A DNA stretch of 23,401 bases from Phosphoribacter sp964558825 (GTDB lineage: Bacteria; Actinomycetota; Actinomycetes; Actinomycetales; Dermatophilaceae): NCBI GenBank assembly GCA_964558825.1, contig CAZLGB010000032.1:1-23401 (forward strand), written 5' to 3'. Positions 6,280 to 14,047 of the stretch are shown here, piece after piece; position 1 is the first letter of the stretch, and each line of letters opens with the position of its first letter. The translations under genes and the position numbers were made by a program. The notes under the pieces are model-generated. The model searched no databases. It was not told where the DNA came from and worked only from the letters and a program-made list of their open reading frames with translations.

Positions 6280-7131
6280 TCAATGCGACCCGAGAACCGG
6301 GGCATATGCCGCACCGCAGGCGGCCAATCCCGCGGCCCCGCCGTCGACGGCGGTGAGCACCCACAAGCCCTCGTCGCGCACGGCCACCGTGTGCTCCCAG
6401 TGCGCCGCGCGCGACCCGTCGACGGTGACGATCGTCCAGTCGTCGGCGAGCACTCGGGTCTCGGCCGAGCCGAGGGTCACCATCGGCTCGATGGCCCCCG
6501 TGTAGCCGGATCGGACGATCGGTCCCCGCGCGGACACGCCGTAATTGGGGATCTGCGGGTCCAGGTGCATCTCCTGGCCGATGGTGTGCCCGACATACTC
6601 CTCGACGATGCCGTAGTCCCGCCCGTTCCGGCGGCCGGACTCGGTGAGGCTCGCCTCGACGGCCTCCCCCACGGCATACAGCCGCTCGCCGACCCGCAGC
6701 CCCGCGATCCCGGCCCAGAGCGAGGCCTCGGTCGCGCGCGAGAGGGCCAGGTCCTCGGGCCGGGCCGCCTCGTCGCCGCCGACCACCACGGTGACGGCAG
6801 CATCTCCGTGCCAGCCCGCGACGATCGCCCCGCAGTCGATCGACAGCAGATCGCCGCGCCGCAGCACGATCTCGCCCGGGATCCCGTGGACGATCGCCTC
6901 GTTGACCGACGTGCAGAGGGTATGCCGGTAGCCCGGCACCTCGGGAAAGGACGGGCGCCCGCCGTGGTCACGGATGTAGGTCTCGGCGAGCCGGTCCAAC
7001 TCCAGCGTCGTCACGCCCTCGGCCACGGCGGCCGCGACGACCTCGAGGGTCTGCCCGACGAGTAGCCCGGCAGCCCGCATGAGCACCAGCTGCTCGTCGG
7101 TGCGGGCCGGTGTGTGGCGACGACCGAACAA
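6280..7131 (-). CDS. map: Methionine aminopeptidase, type I
   Basis: Map removes the N-terminal methionine from nascent proteins with a dinuclear metal centre. The 283-residue protein has the pita-bread fold signatures. Likely substrate and metal residues are His82 (VNEAIVHGIP), Asp99 (SIDCG), Asp110 (HGDAA), His182 (GHTIGQEMH), Glu215 (AIEPMVT) and Glu246 (HWEHTVAV), all present. The usual GHGIG motif reads GHTIG, a small change beside the metal-ligand histidine. The start MFGRRHTPARTDEQLVLMR fits actinobacterial relatives. It lies 5 bp downstream of adk, the normal spc-operon tail. Confidence 0.97.
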   Translation of the reverse strand: MFGRRHTPARTDEQLVLMRAAGLLVGQTLEVVAAAVAEGVTTLELDRLAETYIRDHGGRPSFPEVPGYRHTLCTSVNEAIVHGIPGEIVLRRGDLLSIDCGAIVAGWHGDAAVTVVVGGDEAARPEDLALSRATEASLWAGIAGLRVGERLYAVGEAVEASLTESGRRNGRDYGIVEEYVGHTIGQEMHLDPQIPNYGVSARGPIVRSGYTGAIEPMVTLGSAETRVLADDWTIVTVDGSRAAHWEHTVAVRDEGLWVLTAVDGGAAGLAACGAAYAPVLGSH

Positions 7132-7136
7132 GCCGC

Positions 7137-7709
7137 TCAGCCCGCCAGATCCGCCAGCGCCGCGGCGATCCGCTCGGTGATCTCGTCGATGTCACCCATG
7201 CCGTCGACCTGGCGCAACTTGCCCTGCTCGGCATAGATCGCCGTCAGCGGCGCGGTCTGGGCGCGGTAGATGGCCATCCGCTCGCGGATGGTCTCCTCGT
7301 TGTCGTCGGCACGCCCCTGGTCGGCGGCCCGCGCCAGCAGGCGCGCGACCATGGCGTCCTCGTCGACGATGAGCTCGAGTGCCGTCTCCAGCGGCCGGTC
7401 ACCCTCGGCGAGGAAGGTGTCCAGCGCGTGCACCTGGCCAACCGTGCGCGGGTAGCCGTCGAGCAGAAACCCCGCGGCACAGTCGGGCTGGGCGAGCCGG
7501 TCGCGCACCAGCGCGTTGGTCAGCTCGTCGGGCACATAGCCGCCGGCGGCCATGATCGCCTCGACCTGCTGGCCTAACTCGGTCTTGCCCTTGACATTGG
7601 CGCGGAAGATCGCGCCAGTGGAGATCGCCGGGATGCCGAAGCGCTCGGCGATCCGCTCGGCCTGGGTGCCCTTGCCGGCCCCGGGGGGGCCCATGATGAC
7701 CAGTCTCAT
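7137..7709 (-). CDS. adk: Adenylate kinase, short-LID form
   Basis: Adk interconverts ATP + AMP and 2 ADP, holding the adenylate pool in balance. The 190-residue protein carries the P-loop GPPGAGKGT (residues 7-15), the AMP-site segment ISTGAIFRANV and the FLLDGYPRT motif. It lacks the long zinc LID insertion, as in other actinobacteria. Its ATG overlaps the secY stop (ATGA, 7706-7709), implying translational coupling within the secY-adk-map tail of the spc operon. Confidence 0.98.
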   Translation of the reverse strand: MRLVIMGPPGAGKGTQAERIAERFGIPAISTGAIFRANVKGKTELGQQVEAIMAAGGYVPDELTNALVRDRLAQPDCAAGFLLDGYPRTVGQVHALDTFLAEGDRPLETALELIVDEDAMVARLLARAADQGRADDNEETIRERMAIYRAQTAPLTAIYAEQGKLRQVDGMGDIDEITERIAAALADLAG

Positions 7710-9022
7710 CGCAGGAATCCTTCGTAGTTGCGCTGCTGCAACTGCGCCTGGATCTGCTTGACCGTCTCGAGCCCGACGCCGACGATGATGAGGATCGACG
7801 TGCCACCGAACGGGAAGTTCTGGTTGGCATTGAACAACGACAGGGCGATGAGCGGGATGAGCGAGATCGCGGCGAGGTAGATGGCCCCGGGGACGGTGAT
7901 CCGGGTCAAGACGTAGTCGAGGTATTCGGCCGTGGGTCGCCCGGCCCGAATGCCTGGGATGAACCCGCCGTAGCGCTTCATGTTGTCGGCGACTTCGACG
8001 GGGTTGAAGGTGATCGACACGTAGAAGAACGTGAAGAAGAGGATGAGCGCGACGTAGATCGTCATGTAGATCGGGTGGTCACCGCGCGCGAGGTTGGTGC
8101 CGATCCAGGTGACCCAGTCCGGGGGCGCCGAGCCGTCCCGCGGGGTCGCGAACTGCGCGATGAGCGTGGGCAGCGCGAGCAGCGACGAGGCGAAGATGAC
8201 CGGGATGACGCCGGCCATGTTGACCTTGAGCGGGATGTAGGTCGAGGACCCGCCGTACATCCGCCGGCCGACCTGGCGCTTGGCATATTGCACGGGGATC
8301 CGCCGCTGCGACTGCTCGACGAAGATGACCAGCGCCATGACGAGGAAGCCGACGAGGATGACGCCGATGAAGACGTCCCAGCGGTCGTCCTGCTGCTTGA
8401 TGGCCCACAGCGACGACGGGAAGCGCGCGGCGATCGACGTGAAGATCAGCAAGGACATGCCGTTGCCGATGCCCCGGTCGGTGATGAGCTCGCCGAGCCA
8501 CATGATCAGGCCGGTGCCCGCGGTGAGCACGAGGACCATCATGATGATCGTCGGCAGCGAGTCATCCGCGAGGATCTTGTCGCAGCCTGCCCCGAAGATC
8601 TGCGCGGGCTGGCGCGCGAAGGTGATGAGCGTCGAGGACTGCAACACGGCCAGACCGATGGTCAGATAACGGCTGTACTGCGTCATCTTGGTCTGCCCGG
8701 CCTGACCCTCCTTCTTGAGGGCCTCGAAGCGCGGGATGACGACAGTGAGCAGCTGGACGATGATCGTCGCGGTGATGTAGGGCATGATCCCCAGCGCGAA
8801 GATCGACAGCTGCAGCAACGCGCCACCACTGAACAGGTCGACCAGGCCGATGAAGCCGGTCGCCGGGTCGGCATTGGCCAGACACTGGGCGACAAGCGTG
8901 TAGCTCACACCGGGCGTCGGCACGGCCGAGCCCAGCCGGAAGATCGCGACGATCGCGAGGGTGAACAGCAGCTTGCGCCGCAGATCCGGCGTGCGGAAAG
9001 CACGGGCGACAGCTGACAGCAC
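7706..9022 (-). CDS. secY: Protein translocase subunit SecY
   Basis: SecY forms the protein-conducting channel of the Sec translocon in the cytoplasmic membrane. I place the start at GTG 9022-9020, which has AGGAGG at 7-nt spacing and yields 438 residues beginning VLSAVARAFRTPDLRRK (read as Met). A GTG at 9052 is in frame but would put that ribosome binding site inside the coding region. The sequence shows ten hydrophobic segments, the plug-region motif FRLGSAVPTPGV, GIGNGMSLLIF, and the cytoplasmic loop KRYGGFIPGIRAGRPTAEYL. Actinobacterial SecY normally lies between rplO and adk, as here. Confidence 0.96.
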   Translation of the reverse strand: MLSAVARAFRTPDLRRKLLFTLAIVAIFRLGSAVPTPGVSYTLVAQCLANADPATGFIGLVDLFSGGALLQLSIFALGIMPYITATIIVQLLTVVIPRFEALKKEGQAGQTKMTQYSRYLTIGLAVLQSSTLITFARQPAQIFGAGCDKILADDSLPTIIMMVLVLTAGTGLIMWLGELITDRGIGNGMSLLIFTSIAARFPSSLWAIKQQDDRWDVFIGVILVGFLVMALVIFVEQSQRRIPVQYAKRQVGRRMYGGSSTYIPLKVNMAGVIPVIFASSLLALPTLIAQFATPRDGSAPPDWVTWIGTNLARGDHPIYMTIYVALILFFTFFYVSITFNPVEVADNMKRYGGFIPGIRAGRPTAEYLDYVLTRITVPGAIYLAAISLIPLIALSLFNANQNFPFGGTSILIIVGVGLETVKQIQAQLQQRNYEGFLR

Positions 9023-9101
9023 TCCACGTCCTCCTGCTGGGGGGCGGCGCACGCGCGCCGCGCATCAAAGGCTACGGCACCGGGGGGCGGATGCCAGTCG
9101 A

Positions 9102-9146
9102 GCCCGGCATACGCCCCGCCTGGATCACGCAGGGGGTATGCCGGGC
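9102..9146. repeat. Hairpin bounded by an inverted GTATGCCG pair (rplO-secY gap)
   Basis: GCCCGGCATAC (9102-9112) is perfectly complementary to GTATGCCGGGC (9136-9146), 11 bp, with CCCC/GGGG (9114-9117, 9132-9135) continuing the stem after a 1-nt bulge and a short GC/GC inner pairing. It occupies the centre of the 132-bp rplO-secY gap. Its ends match those at 382-428 and 1962-2103, so it looks like one member of a family. It could slow transcription before secY or protect mRNA ends. No T-tract follows. Confidence 0.8.
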
Positions 9147-9154
9147 CCGTCCGG

Positions 9155-9622
9155 TCACGCTTCGGTGGCGCTCCCGCCGGCCGCTTCGATCTTGTCCTTG
9201 GCGGTGGCCGAGAACTTGTCGGCGGTCACGGCGACCTTCACCGAGATCTCGCCGGTGCCGAGCACCTTGACCGGGAAGCCGTCACGGACGGCACCCTTGG
9301 CCACCAGGTCGGCCACGGTGACCTCGCCCCCCGCGGGGTAGAGCGCAGCGAGCCGGTCGAGGTTGACGACCTGGTAGACGGTGCGGAAGGGGTTCTTGAA
9401 GCCGCGCAGCTTGGGCATGCGCATGTGCAGCGGCATCTGGCCGCCCTCGAACGCCTCGGACACCTGGTAGCGGGCCCTGGTGCCCTTGGTGCCACGTCCG
9501 GCGGTCTTGCCCTTGGAGCCCTCGCCACGACCCACGCGGGTCTTGGCGGTCTTGGCGCCGGGGGCCGGACGCAGGTGGTGCACCTTGAGCGGGGTGCCCT
9601 CGGTCTTGGCCTGGTCAGCCAT
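9155..9622 (-). CDS. rplO: 50S ribosomal protein L15
   Basis: L15 is a late-assembling 50S protein that reaches into 23S rRNA with an extended N-terminus. The 155-residue product shows the glycine-rich arm (RVGRGEGSKGKTAGRGTKG) and the segment FEGGQMPLHMRMPKLRGFKN that define the family. The last 20 residues are an Ala/Lys-rich end. It starts 2 bp after the rpmD stop, so the two are surely cotranscribed. Confidence 0.98.
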   Translation of the reverse strand: MADQAKTEGTPLKVHHLRPAPGAKTAKTRVGRGEGSKGKTAGRGTKGTRARYQVSEAFEGGQMPLHMRMPKLRGFKNPFRTVYQVVNLDRLAALYPAGGEVTVADLVAKGAVRDGFPVKVLGTGEISVKVAVTADKFSATAKDKIEAAGGSATEA

Positions 9623-9624
9623 GG

Positions 9625-9807
9625 TCAGTCAACCTCCTCGACGGCCACGAGGTGCGTGACCGCGCGGACCATGCCCCGGATCTCGGGACGGTCTTCCTTG
9701 ACGACGGTGTCGCCGATGCGCTTGAGCCCGAGCGAGCGCAACGTCTCGCGGGCGAAGTGCTTCTCGCCGACGACACCCTTGAGCTGGGTCACCTTGAGCC
9801 GAGCCAT
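9625..9807 (-). CDS. rpmD: 50S ribosomal protein L30
   Basis: L30 is a small 50S protein. The ATG at 9807-9805 gives 60 residues starting MARLKVTQLKGVVGEK, the normal bacterial length; upstream sequence in that frame belongs to rpsE in another frame. The motif LGLKRIGDTVVKEDRPEIRGM is diagnostic. Start and rpsE stop share one base (TGATG), indicating reinitiation. Confidence 0.97.
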   Translation of the reverse strand: MARLKVTQLKGVVGEKHFARETLRSLGLKRIGDTVVKEDRPEIRGMVRAVTHLVAVEEVD

Positions 9808-10475
9808 CAGGCACCGACCTTGGCGGCCGGCTTGGCAGCGGCAGCAGCCTTGAGCATGGCCGTGGGAGCGACGTCCTCGACGAGGCGACCGCGGCGGGCC
9901 GCGACCGACTCGGGACGCTCGAGCTGACGCAGCGCCGCCACCGTCGCGTGGACGATGTTGATGGCGTTGGCCGAGCCGAGCGACTTGCTCAGCACGTCGT
10001 GGACACCCGCGCACTCGAGGACCGCACGGACCGGGCCACCGGCGATGACACCGGTACCGGGTGCGGCCGGACGCAGCAGCACGACGCCTGCGGCGGCCTC
10101 GCCCTGCACGGGGTGCGGGATGGTGCCCTGGATCCGCGGGACCTTGAAGAAGGCCTTCTTGGCCTCTTCGACACCCTTGGCGATCGCCGCGGGCACCTCC
10201 TTGGCCTTGCCGTAGCCGACACCCACGGTGCCGTCGCCGTCACCGACGACGACGAGCGCGGTGAAGCTGAAGCGCCGGCCACCCTTGACGACCTTGGCGA
10301 CGCGGTTGATGGTCACCACGCGCTCGAGGTACTGGCTCTTCTCCTGCTCGCGGGCGTCACGACGGCCGTCACGGCCCTCGCGACCGCCGCGGCCGCGACG
10401 CTCGCCGCGGTCGGAACCGAAGTCGCTGCCGCCACCGGCACCCGCTCCGGTGCCTCGACGCTGGGGTCCGGGCAT
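9807..10475 (-). CDS. rpsE: 30S ribosomal protein S5
   Basis: S5 lines the mRNA entry channel and influences decoding accuracy. The ATG at 10475-10473, with GAGGA just upstream, gives 222 residues. Residues 1-45 are a Gly/Arg/Asp-rich disordered tail (MPGPQRRGTGAGAGGGSD), longer than in E. coli (166 residues). The double-stranded RNA-binding domain (LERVVTINRVAKVVKGGRRF) and the C-terminal domain (GIG-like VIAGGPVRAVLECAGVHDV) follow, ending in an Ala/Lys tail. It is preceded by a 49-bp gap from rplR. Confidence 0.97.
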   Translation of the reverse strand: MPGPQRRGTGAGAGGGSDFGSDRGERRGRGGREGRDGRRDAREQEKSQYLERVVTINRVAKVVKGGRRFSFTALVVVGDGDGTVGVGYGKAKEVPAAIAKGVEEAKKAFFKVPRIQGTIPHPVQGEAAAGVVLLRPAAPGTGVIAGGPVRAVLECAGVHDVLSKSLGSANAINIVHATVAALRQLERPESVAARRGRLVEDVAPTAMLKAAAAAKPAAKVGA

Positions 10476-10524
10476 CAGTGGTTCCTCATCTCGTTGCTCA
10501 CAACCAGTCCGATCGTCCGTGACG

Positions 10525-10899
10525 TCACAGGGCCAGCCCACCTTCGCGGGCGCCGTCGGCGATCGCGGCGATCCGGCCGTGGTACTTGTTGCCACCGCGG
10601 TCGAAGACCACGGCCTCGACACCGGCGGCCTTGGCCCGCTCGGCCACCAGCTCGCCGACCTTCTTGGCCTTGGCGGTCTTGTCGCCCTCGAGCGAACGCA
10701 GGTCGGCCTCCATCGTCGAGGCGCTCACGAGGGTCTTGCCCACGGTGTCGTCGACGACCTGGGCGACCAGGTGGCGGCTCGACCGGGAGACGACCAGACG
10801 GGGACGCTCGGACGTGCCGGTGATCTTCTTGCGGCCGCGCACCTGGCGCCGGACCCGGGCGGCAGCCTTGCTGGCACCGCGCTTGATGATCATTGCCAT
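10525..10899 (-). CDS. rplR: 50S ribosomal protein L18
   Basis: L18 binds 5S rRNA and places it on the central protuberance with L5 and L25. The 124-residue protein contains RPRLVVSRSSRHLVAQVVDD and the C-terminal VVFDRGGNKYHGRIAAIADGAREGGL, both family hallmarks. Two ATGs lie two codons apart at the 5' end (10899 and 10893); I take the first, 3 bp after the rplF stop, but the second is possible. Confidence 0.97.
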   Translation of the reverse strand: MAMIIKRGASKAAARVRRQVRGRKKITGTSERPRLVVSRSSRHLVAQVVDDTVGKTLVSASTMEADLRSLEGDKTAKAKKVGELVAERAKAAGVEAVVFDRGGNKYHGRIAAIADGAREGGLAL

Positions 10900-10902
10900 G
10901 GC

Positions 10903-11445
10903 TTACTTCTTCCCGGCCTTTCCGACCTTGCGACGGATGTGCTCGCCCGCGTAGCGCACGCCCTTGGCCTTGTAGGGGTCAGGCTTGCGCAGCTTGCGGA
11001 TGTTGGCAGCGACCTCGCCGACCTGCTGCTTGTCGATGCCCTGCACCGAGAAGCGGGTCGGGGCCTCGACGACGAAGCTGATGCCGGCCGGCGGCTCGAC
11101 CGTGATCGGGTGGCTGTAGCCGAGGGCGAACTCGAGGTTGGCGCCCTTGGCCTGCACCCGGTAACCGGTGCCGACGATCTCCATCTTCTTCTCATAGCCC
11201 TGGGTGACGCCCTGGACCATGTTGGCGATGAGCGTGCGAGTCAGCCCGTGCAGCGAGCGGGAGAGCCGCTCGTCGTCGGGGCGAGTGACCTGCACCGTGC
11301 CATCCTCGGCGCGCCCGACCTCGATCGGGTTGGCGACGGTGAGGGCGAGCTGTCCCTTGGGGCCCTTGACGGTGACGACCTGGCCATCGATGGCGAGGTC
11401 GACGCCCGCGGGCACCGTGACGGGGAGGCGTCCAATACGCGACAT
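10903..11445 (-). CDS. rplF: 50S ribosomal protein L6
   Basis: L6 is a two-domain 50S protein near the sarcin-ricin loop, important for factor binding. The 180-residue product starts MSRIGRLPVTVPAGVDLAI and contains the C-terminal signature ANIRKLRKPDPYKAKGVRY, ending in a Lys/Gly tail. Length is typical. It starts 12 bp after rpsH, in normal spc order. Confidence 0.98.
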   Translation of the reverse strand: MSRIGRLPVTVPAGVDLAIDGQVVTVKGPKGQLALTVANPIEVGRAEDGTVQVTRPDDERLSRSLHGLTRTLIANMVQGVTQGYEKKMEIVGTGYRVQAKGANLEFALGYSHPITVEPPAGISFVVEAPTRFSVQGIDKQQVGEVAANIRKLRKPDPYKAKGVRYAGEHIRRKVGKAGKK

Positions 11446-11457
11446 GTCCTGCTCCCC

Positions 11458-11856
11458 TCACCAGACGTAGGCGAGGACTTCCCCGCCGACGCCCTTCTCG
11501 TGTGCCTGCTTGTCGGTCAACAAGCCGGTCGAGGTGGAAATGATCGCCACACCGAGCCCGCCGAGCACGCGCGGCAGGTTGGTCGACTTGGCGTAGACCC
11601 GCAGACCGGGCTTGCTCACGCGGCGGACGCCGGCGATGGAGCGCTCCCGGTTGGGGCCGTACTTGAGAGTGATGGTCAGCGTCTTGCCGACCTCGGCGTC
11701 GGCCACGCTCCACCCGCCGATGTAGCCCTCGCGCTCGAGGATCTCAGCGATGTGAGACTTGAGCTTCGAGAACGGCATCGACACGGAGTCGTGGTGCGCC
11801 GAGTTGGCGTTGCGCACACGCGTGAGCATGTCCGCAATCGGGTCGGTCATCGTCAT
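11458..11856 (-). CDS. rpsH: 30S ribosomal protein S8
   Basis: S8 is a primary 16S rRNA-binding protein; in E. coli it also represses translation of the spc operon from a site at L5. The 132-residue protein starts MTMTDPIADMLTRVRNAN and ends in GVGGEVLAYVW with the GLGVAIISTSTGLLTD motif. Whether the E. coli style autoregulation exists here cannot be told from sequence. It follows rpsN after a 94-bp gap that contains one GTATGCCG (11897). Confidence 0.98.
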   Translation of the reverse strand: MTMTDPIADMLTRVRNANSAHHDSVSMPFSKLKSHIAEILEREGYIGGWSVADAEVGKTLTITLKYGPNRERSIAGVRRVSKPGLRVYAKSTNLPRVLGGLGVAIISTSTGLLTDKQAHEKGVGGEVLAYVW

Positions 11857-11950
11857 TGGGCTTCGGGCCCTTCCTCACCGCGGTTTCGCCCATCCCGTAT
11901 GCCGGGTGGTCGACCTGCGGTGTAGATCGGTCTGGTCGGTGGGTGGTCTG

Positions 11951-12136
11951 TTACCAGGAGCTCTTGGTCACGCCGGGCAGCTCGCCCGCGTGGGCCATCT
12001 CCCGAAGGCAGATCCGGCACAGGCCGAACTTGCGGTAGACCGAGTGCGGGCGGCCGCACTTCTGGCAGCGGGTGTAGGCGCGCACGCCGAACTTGGGCTT
12101 GGCGTTGGCCTTGTTGATGAGAGCGGTCTTGGCCAT
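11951..12136 (-). CDS. rpsN: 30S ribosomal protein S14, type Z (zinc-binding)
   Basis: S14 sits in the 30S head near the A site. This is the short 61-residue zinc form, starting MAKTALINKANAKPKFGV, with Cys24, Cys27, Cys40 and Cys43 as ligands (RCQKCGRP and LCRICLRE). Many actinobacteria also carry a zinc-free S14 elsewhere for zinc starvation; none is visible here. The ATG at 12136 is 4 bp after the rplE stop. Confidence 0.97.
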   Translation of the reverse strand: MAKTALINKANAKPKFGVRAYTRCQKCGRPHSVYRKFGLCRICLREMAHAGELPGVTKSSW

Positions 12137-12140
12137 GGGA

Positions 12141-12707
12141 TCAGTTCTCCTTGAACGGGAAGCCGAGGGCCTTGAGCAGCGCGCGCCCCTCGTCGTCGGT
12201 GGTCGCCGTGGTGACGACGGTGATGTCCATGCCCCGGACCCGGTCGACGCGGTCCTGGTCGATCTCGTGGAACATCGACTGCTCGTTGAGGCCGAAGGTG
12301 TAGTTGCCGCGGCCGTCGAACTGCTTGCCCGAGAGCCCGCGGAAGTCACGGATACGCGGCAGCGCCACGGTGACGAGCCGGTCGAGGAACTCCCACATCC
12401 GGTCGCCGCGCAGCGTCGCGTGGGCGCCGATCGGCATACCCTCGCGCAGCTTGAACTGGGCGATCGACTTGCGCGCCTTGGTGACCACGGGCTTCTGGCC
12501 GGTGATGGCCGTGAGGTCCTTGACAGCACCCTCGATGAGCTTGCTGTCGCGGGCGGCCTCGCCGACACCCATGTTGACGACGACCTTGACGACGCCGGGG
12601 ATCTGCATGACGTTGCCGTAGCCGAACTGCTCCTGCAGCGCCGGCCTGATCGCCTCGCGGTACTTGGCCTTCAGCCGCGGGCTGGTCTTGGTGGTGGTCT
12701 CAGCCAT
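12141..12707 (-). CDS. rplE: 50S ribosomal protein L5
   Basis: L5 binds 5S rRNA and contacts the 30S head and P-site tRNA. I choose the ATG at 12707 (188 residues, starting MAETTTKTSPRLKAKYREA). A GTG three codons earlier (12716) overlaps the rplX stop as GTGA and is a real alternative, giving 191 residues. AAGGA lies 12 nt from the ATG and about 3 nt from the GTG, so spacing does not settle it. Signatures include QIPGVVKVVVNMGVGEAARD and GQKPVVTKARKSIAQFKLREG. Confidence 0.96.
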   Translation of the reverse strand: MAETTTKTSPRLKAKYREAIRPALQEQFGYGNVMQIPGVVKVVVNMGVGEAARDSKLIEGAVKDLTAITGQKPVVTKARKSIAQFKLREGMPIGAHATLRGDRMWEFLDRLVTVALPRIRDFRGLSGKQFDGRGNYTFGLNEQSMFHEIDQDRVDRVRGMDITVVTTATTDDEGRALLKALGFPFKEN

Positions 12708-12712
12708 GTCTC

Positions 12713-13069
12713 TCACAGGTCCTTGCCGGAGCGGACGGCGACGCGGGTGCGGACGGTCTTGGCGCGACCGTCACGCTCGACGGTCTCGACGCGGGTCTTG
12801 ACCCGAGTCGGCACGCCCTTGTCCGGGTCGACGACCGCAACATTGCTCACGTGGATCGGGGCCTCGGCGTGGACCAGACCGCCAGTGCGGCTGCCACGGC
12901 TCGTGGCGCCCGACTTGACGTGCTTGGTCACCCGGTTGACGCCCTCGACGAGCACGCGCTGGGTGTCGGGGTAGACGGCGATGACCTTGCCCTGCTTGCC
13001 CCGGTCGCCGCCGTTCTTCTGCGAGCGGCCGGAGATGACCTGGACGAGGTCACCCTTCTTGATCTTCAT
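12713..13069 (-). CDS. rplX: 50S ribosomal protein L24
   Basis: L24 initiates 50S assembly on the 5' part of 23S rRNA and lies at the tunnel exit. The 118-residue protein starts MKIKKGDLVQVISGRSQKNGG with a KOW motif and carries VNRVTKHVKS and the segment GGLVHAEAPIHVSNVAVVDP. The last 30 residues are basic. It starts 2 bp after rplN stops, and its stop lies at the rplE start region. Confidence 0.98.
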   Translation of the reverse strand: MKIKKGDLVQVISGRSQKNGGDRGKQGKVIAVYPDTQRVLVEGVNRVTKHVKSGATSRGSRTGGLVHAEAPIHVSNVAVVDPDKGVPTRVKTRVETVERDGRAKTVRTRVAVRSGKDL

Positions 13070-13071
13070 GG

Positions 13072-13440
13072 TCAGAGCACCTCCGGTGCCAGGGAGATGA
13101 TCTTCATGAACTTCTTCTCACGAAGCTCGCGCCCGACCGGGCCGAAGATGCGGGTCCCCCGCGGGTCGCCGTCGTTCTTGAGGATGACGGCGGCGTTCTC
13201 GTCGAACTTGATGTAGGAGCCGTCCGGACGACGCTTCTCCTTGACGGTGCGCACGACGACGGCCTTGACGACATCGCCCTTCTTGACGTTGCCGCCGGGG
13301 ATGGCGTCCTTGACGGCCGCGACGATCGTGTCACCGATGCCGGCATACCGACGGCCGGAGCCGCCGAGCACGCGGATGCACAGCAGCTCCTTGGCGCCGG
13401 TGTTGTCGGCGACCTTGAGCCTGGTCTCCTGCTGGATCAC
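13072..13440 (-). CDS. rplN: 50S ribosomal protein L14
   Basis: L14 forms the intersubunit bridge B8 and is a docking site for RsfS. The 122-residue product begins at GTG 13440-13438 (MIQQETRLKVADNTGAKEL), whose GTG overlaps the rpsQ stop as GTGA. Family signature KKGDVVKAVVVRTVKE and RIFGPVGRELREKKFMKIISLAPEVL are intact. Length is typical. The GTATGCCG copy at 13341 falls here in the frame Arg-Tyr-Ala. Confidence 0.98.
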   Translation of the reverse strand: MIQQETRLKVADNTGAKELLCIRVLGGSGRRYAGIGDTIVAAVKDAIPGGNVKKGDVVKAVVVRTVKEKRRPDGSYIKFDENAAVILKNDGDPRGTRIFGPVGRELREKKFMKIISLAPEVL

Positions 13441-13739
13441 TTGGCCTTCTCCAGAATCTCCACGACGCGCCAGTGCTTGGTGGCCGACAGCGGGCGGGTT
13501 TCCATGATGAGCACGCGGTCACCGACCCCACACGAGTTGGCCTCGTCGTGAGCCTTGACCTTGCTGCTGCGACGGAGGACCTTGCCGTAGAGGGGGTGCT
13601 TGACGCGGTCCTCGACCTCGACGACGACGGTCTTGTCCATCTTGTCGCTGACGACATAGCCCTGGCGGGTCTTGCGGTCGTTGCGGTCGACCGCGCTGCC
13701 CGCGTCCTGGGGCGTGCTGGTCTGGTCCTGCTCGCTCAT
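13437..13739 (-). CDS. rpsQ: 30S ribosomal protein S17
   Basis: S17 is an early-binding 30S protein with an OB fold. The 100-residue product has a polar N-terminal extension of about 25 residues (MSEQDQTSTPQDAGSAVD) before the core RQGYVVSDKMDKTVVVEVED; E. coli S17 is about 84 residues. The signature GDRVLIMETRPLSATKHWRVVEIL is present. It overlaps rpmC (ATGA) upstream and rplN (GTGA) downstream. Confidence 0.97.
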   Translation of the reverse strand: MSEQDQTSTPQDAGSAVDRNDRKTRQGYVVSDKMDKTVVVEVEDRVKHPLYGKVLRRSSKVKAHDEANSCGVGDRVLIMETRPLSATKHWRVVEILEKAK

Positions 13740-14047
13740 GCCTTCTCCGCCTTCTCAGCCTTCTTCGCGGCCTTGTCGGCCTTCTTCGCAGCCTTCTCGT
13801 CGACCGGAGCCGGCGCGGGCGCGGGTGCCACGGAGATGCCGAGCTCGCGCTCGCGCATCTCGGTGTAGATCCGGGCGATGTCGCGCTTGACCGCGCGCAA
13901 CCGTCCGTGGCTGTCCAGCTGACCGGTGGCCGACTGGAAGCGCAGGTTGAACAGCTCCTCCTTGGCCTTGCGCAACTCGTCGGCCAAACGGTCGTCGTCG
14001 AATCCGCGCAGGTTGTCGGAGGCCAGCTCCTTGGTCCCCACTGCCAT
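13736..14047 (-). CDS. rpmC: 50S ribosomal protein L29
   Basis: L29 is a two-helix protein at the tunnel exit near the docking site of trigger factor and SRP. The core (residues about 5-72, with ELRKAKEELFNLRFQSATGQL) is followed by an unusual tail of about 30 residues made of Ala/Pro then Lys-Ala repeats, making 103 residues against about 63 in E. coli. Such tails are common in actinobacteria. Its ATG shares one base with the rplP stop (TGATG). Confidence 0.96.
   Translation of the reverse strand: MAVGTKELASDNLRGFDDDRLADELRKAKEELFNLRFQSATGQLDSHGRLRAVKRDIARIYTEMRERELGISVAPAPAPAPVDEKAAKKADKAAKKAEKAEKA

Noticed and set aside
9023..9052. Longer SecY starting at GTG 9052
   Set aside because: It would place the strong AGGAGG inside the coding region and add MRRPPAGGRG, unlike SecY N-termini. 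The GTG at 9022 fits better.
10228..11925. Plus-strand open frame across rplR, rplF and rpsH
   Set aside because: It is antisense to three intact ribosomal protein genes and reads as Asp/Leu/Gly/Arg-rich shadow sequence without recognisable domains.
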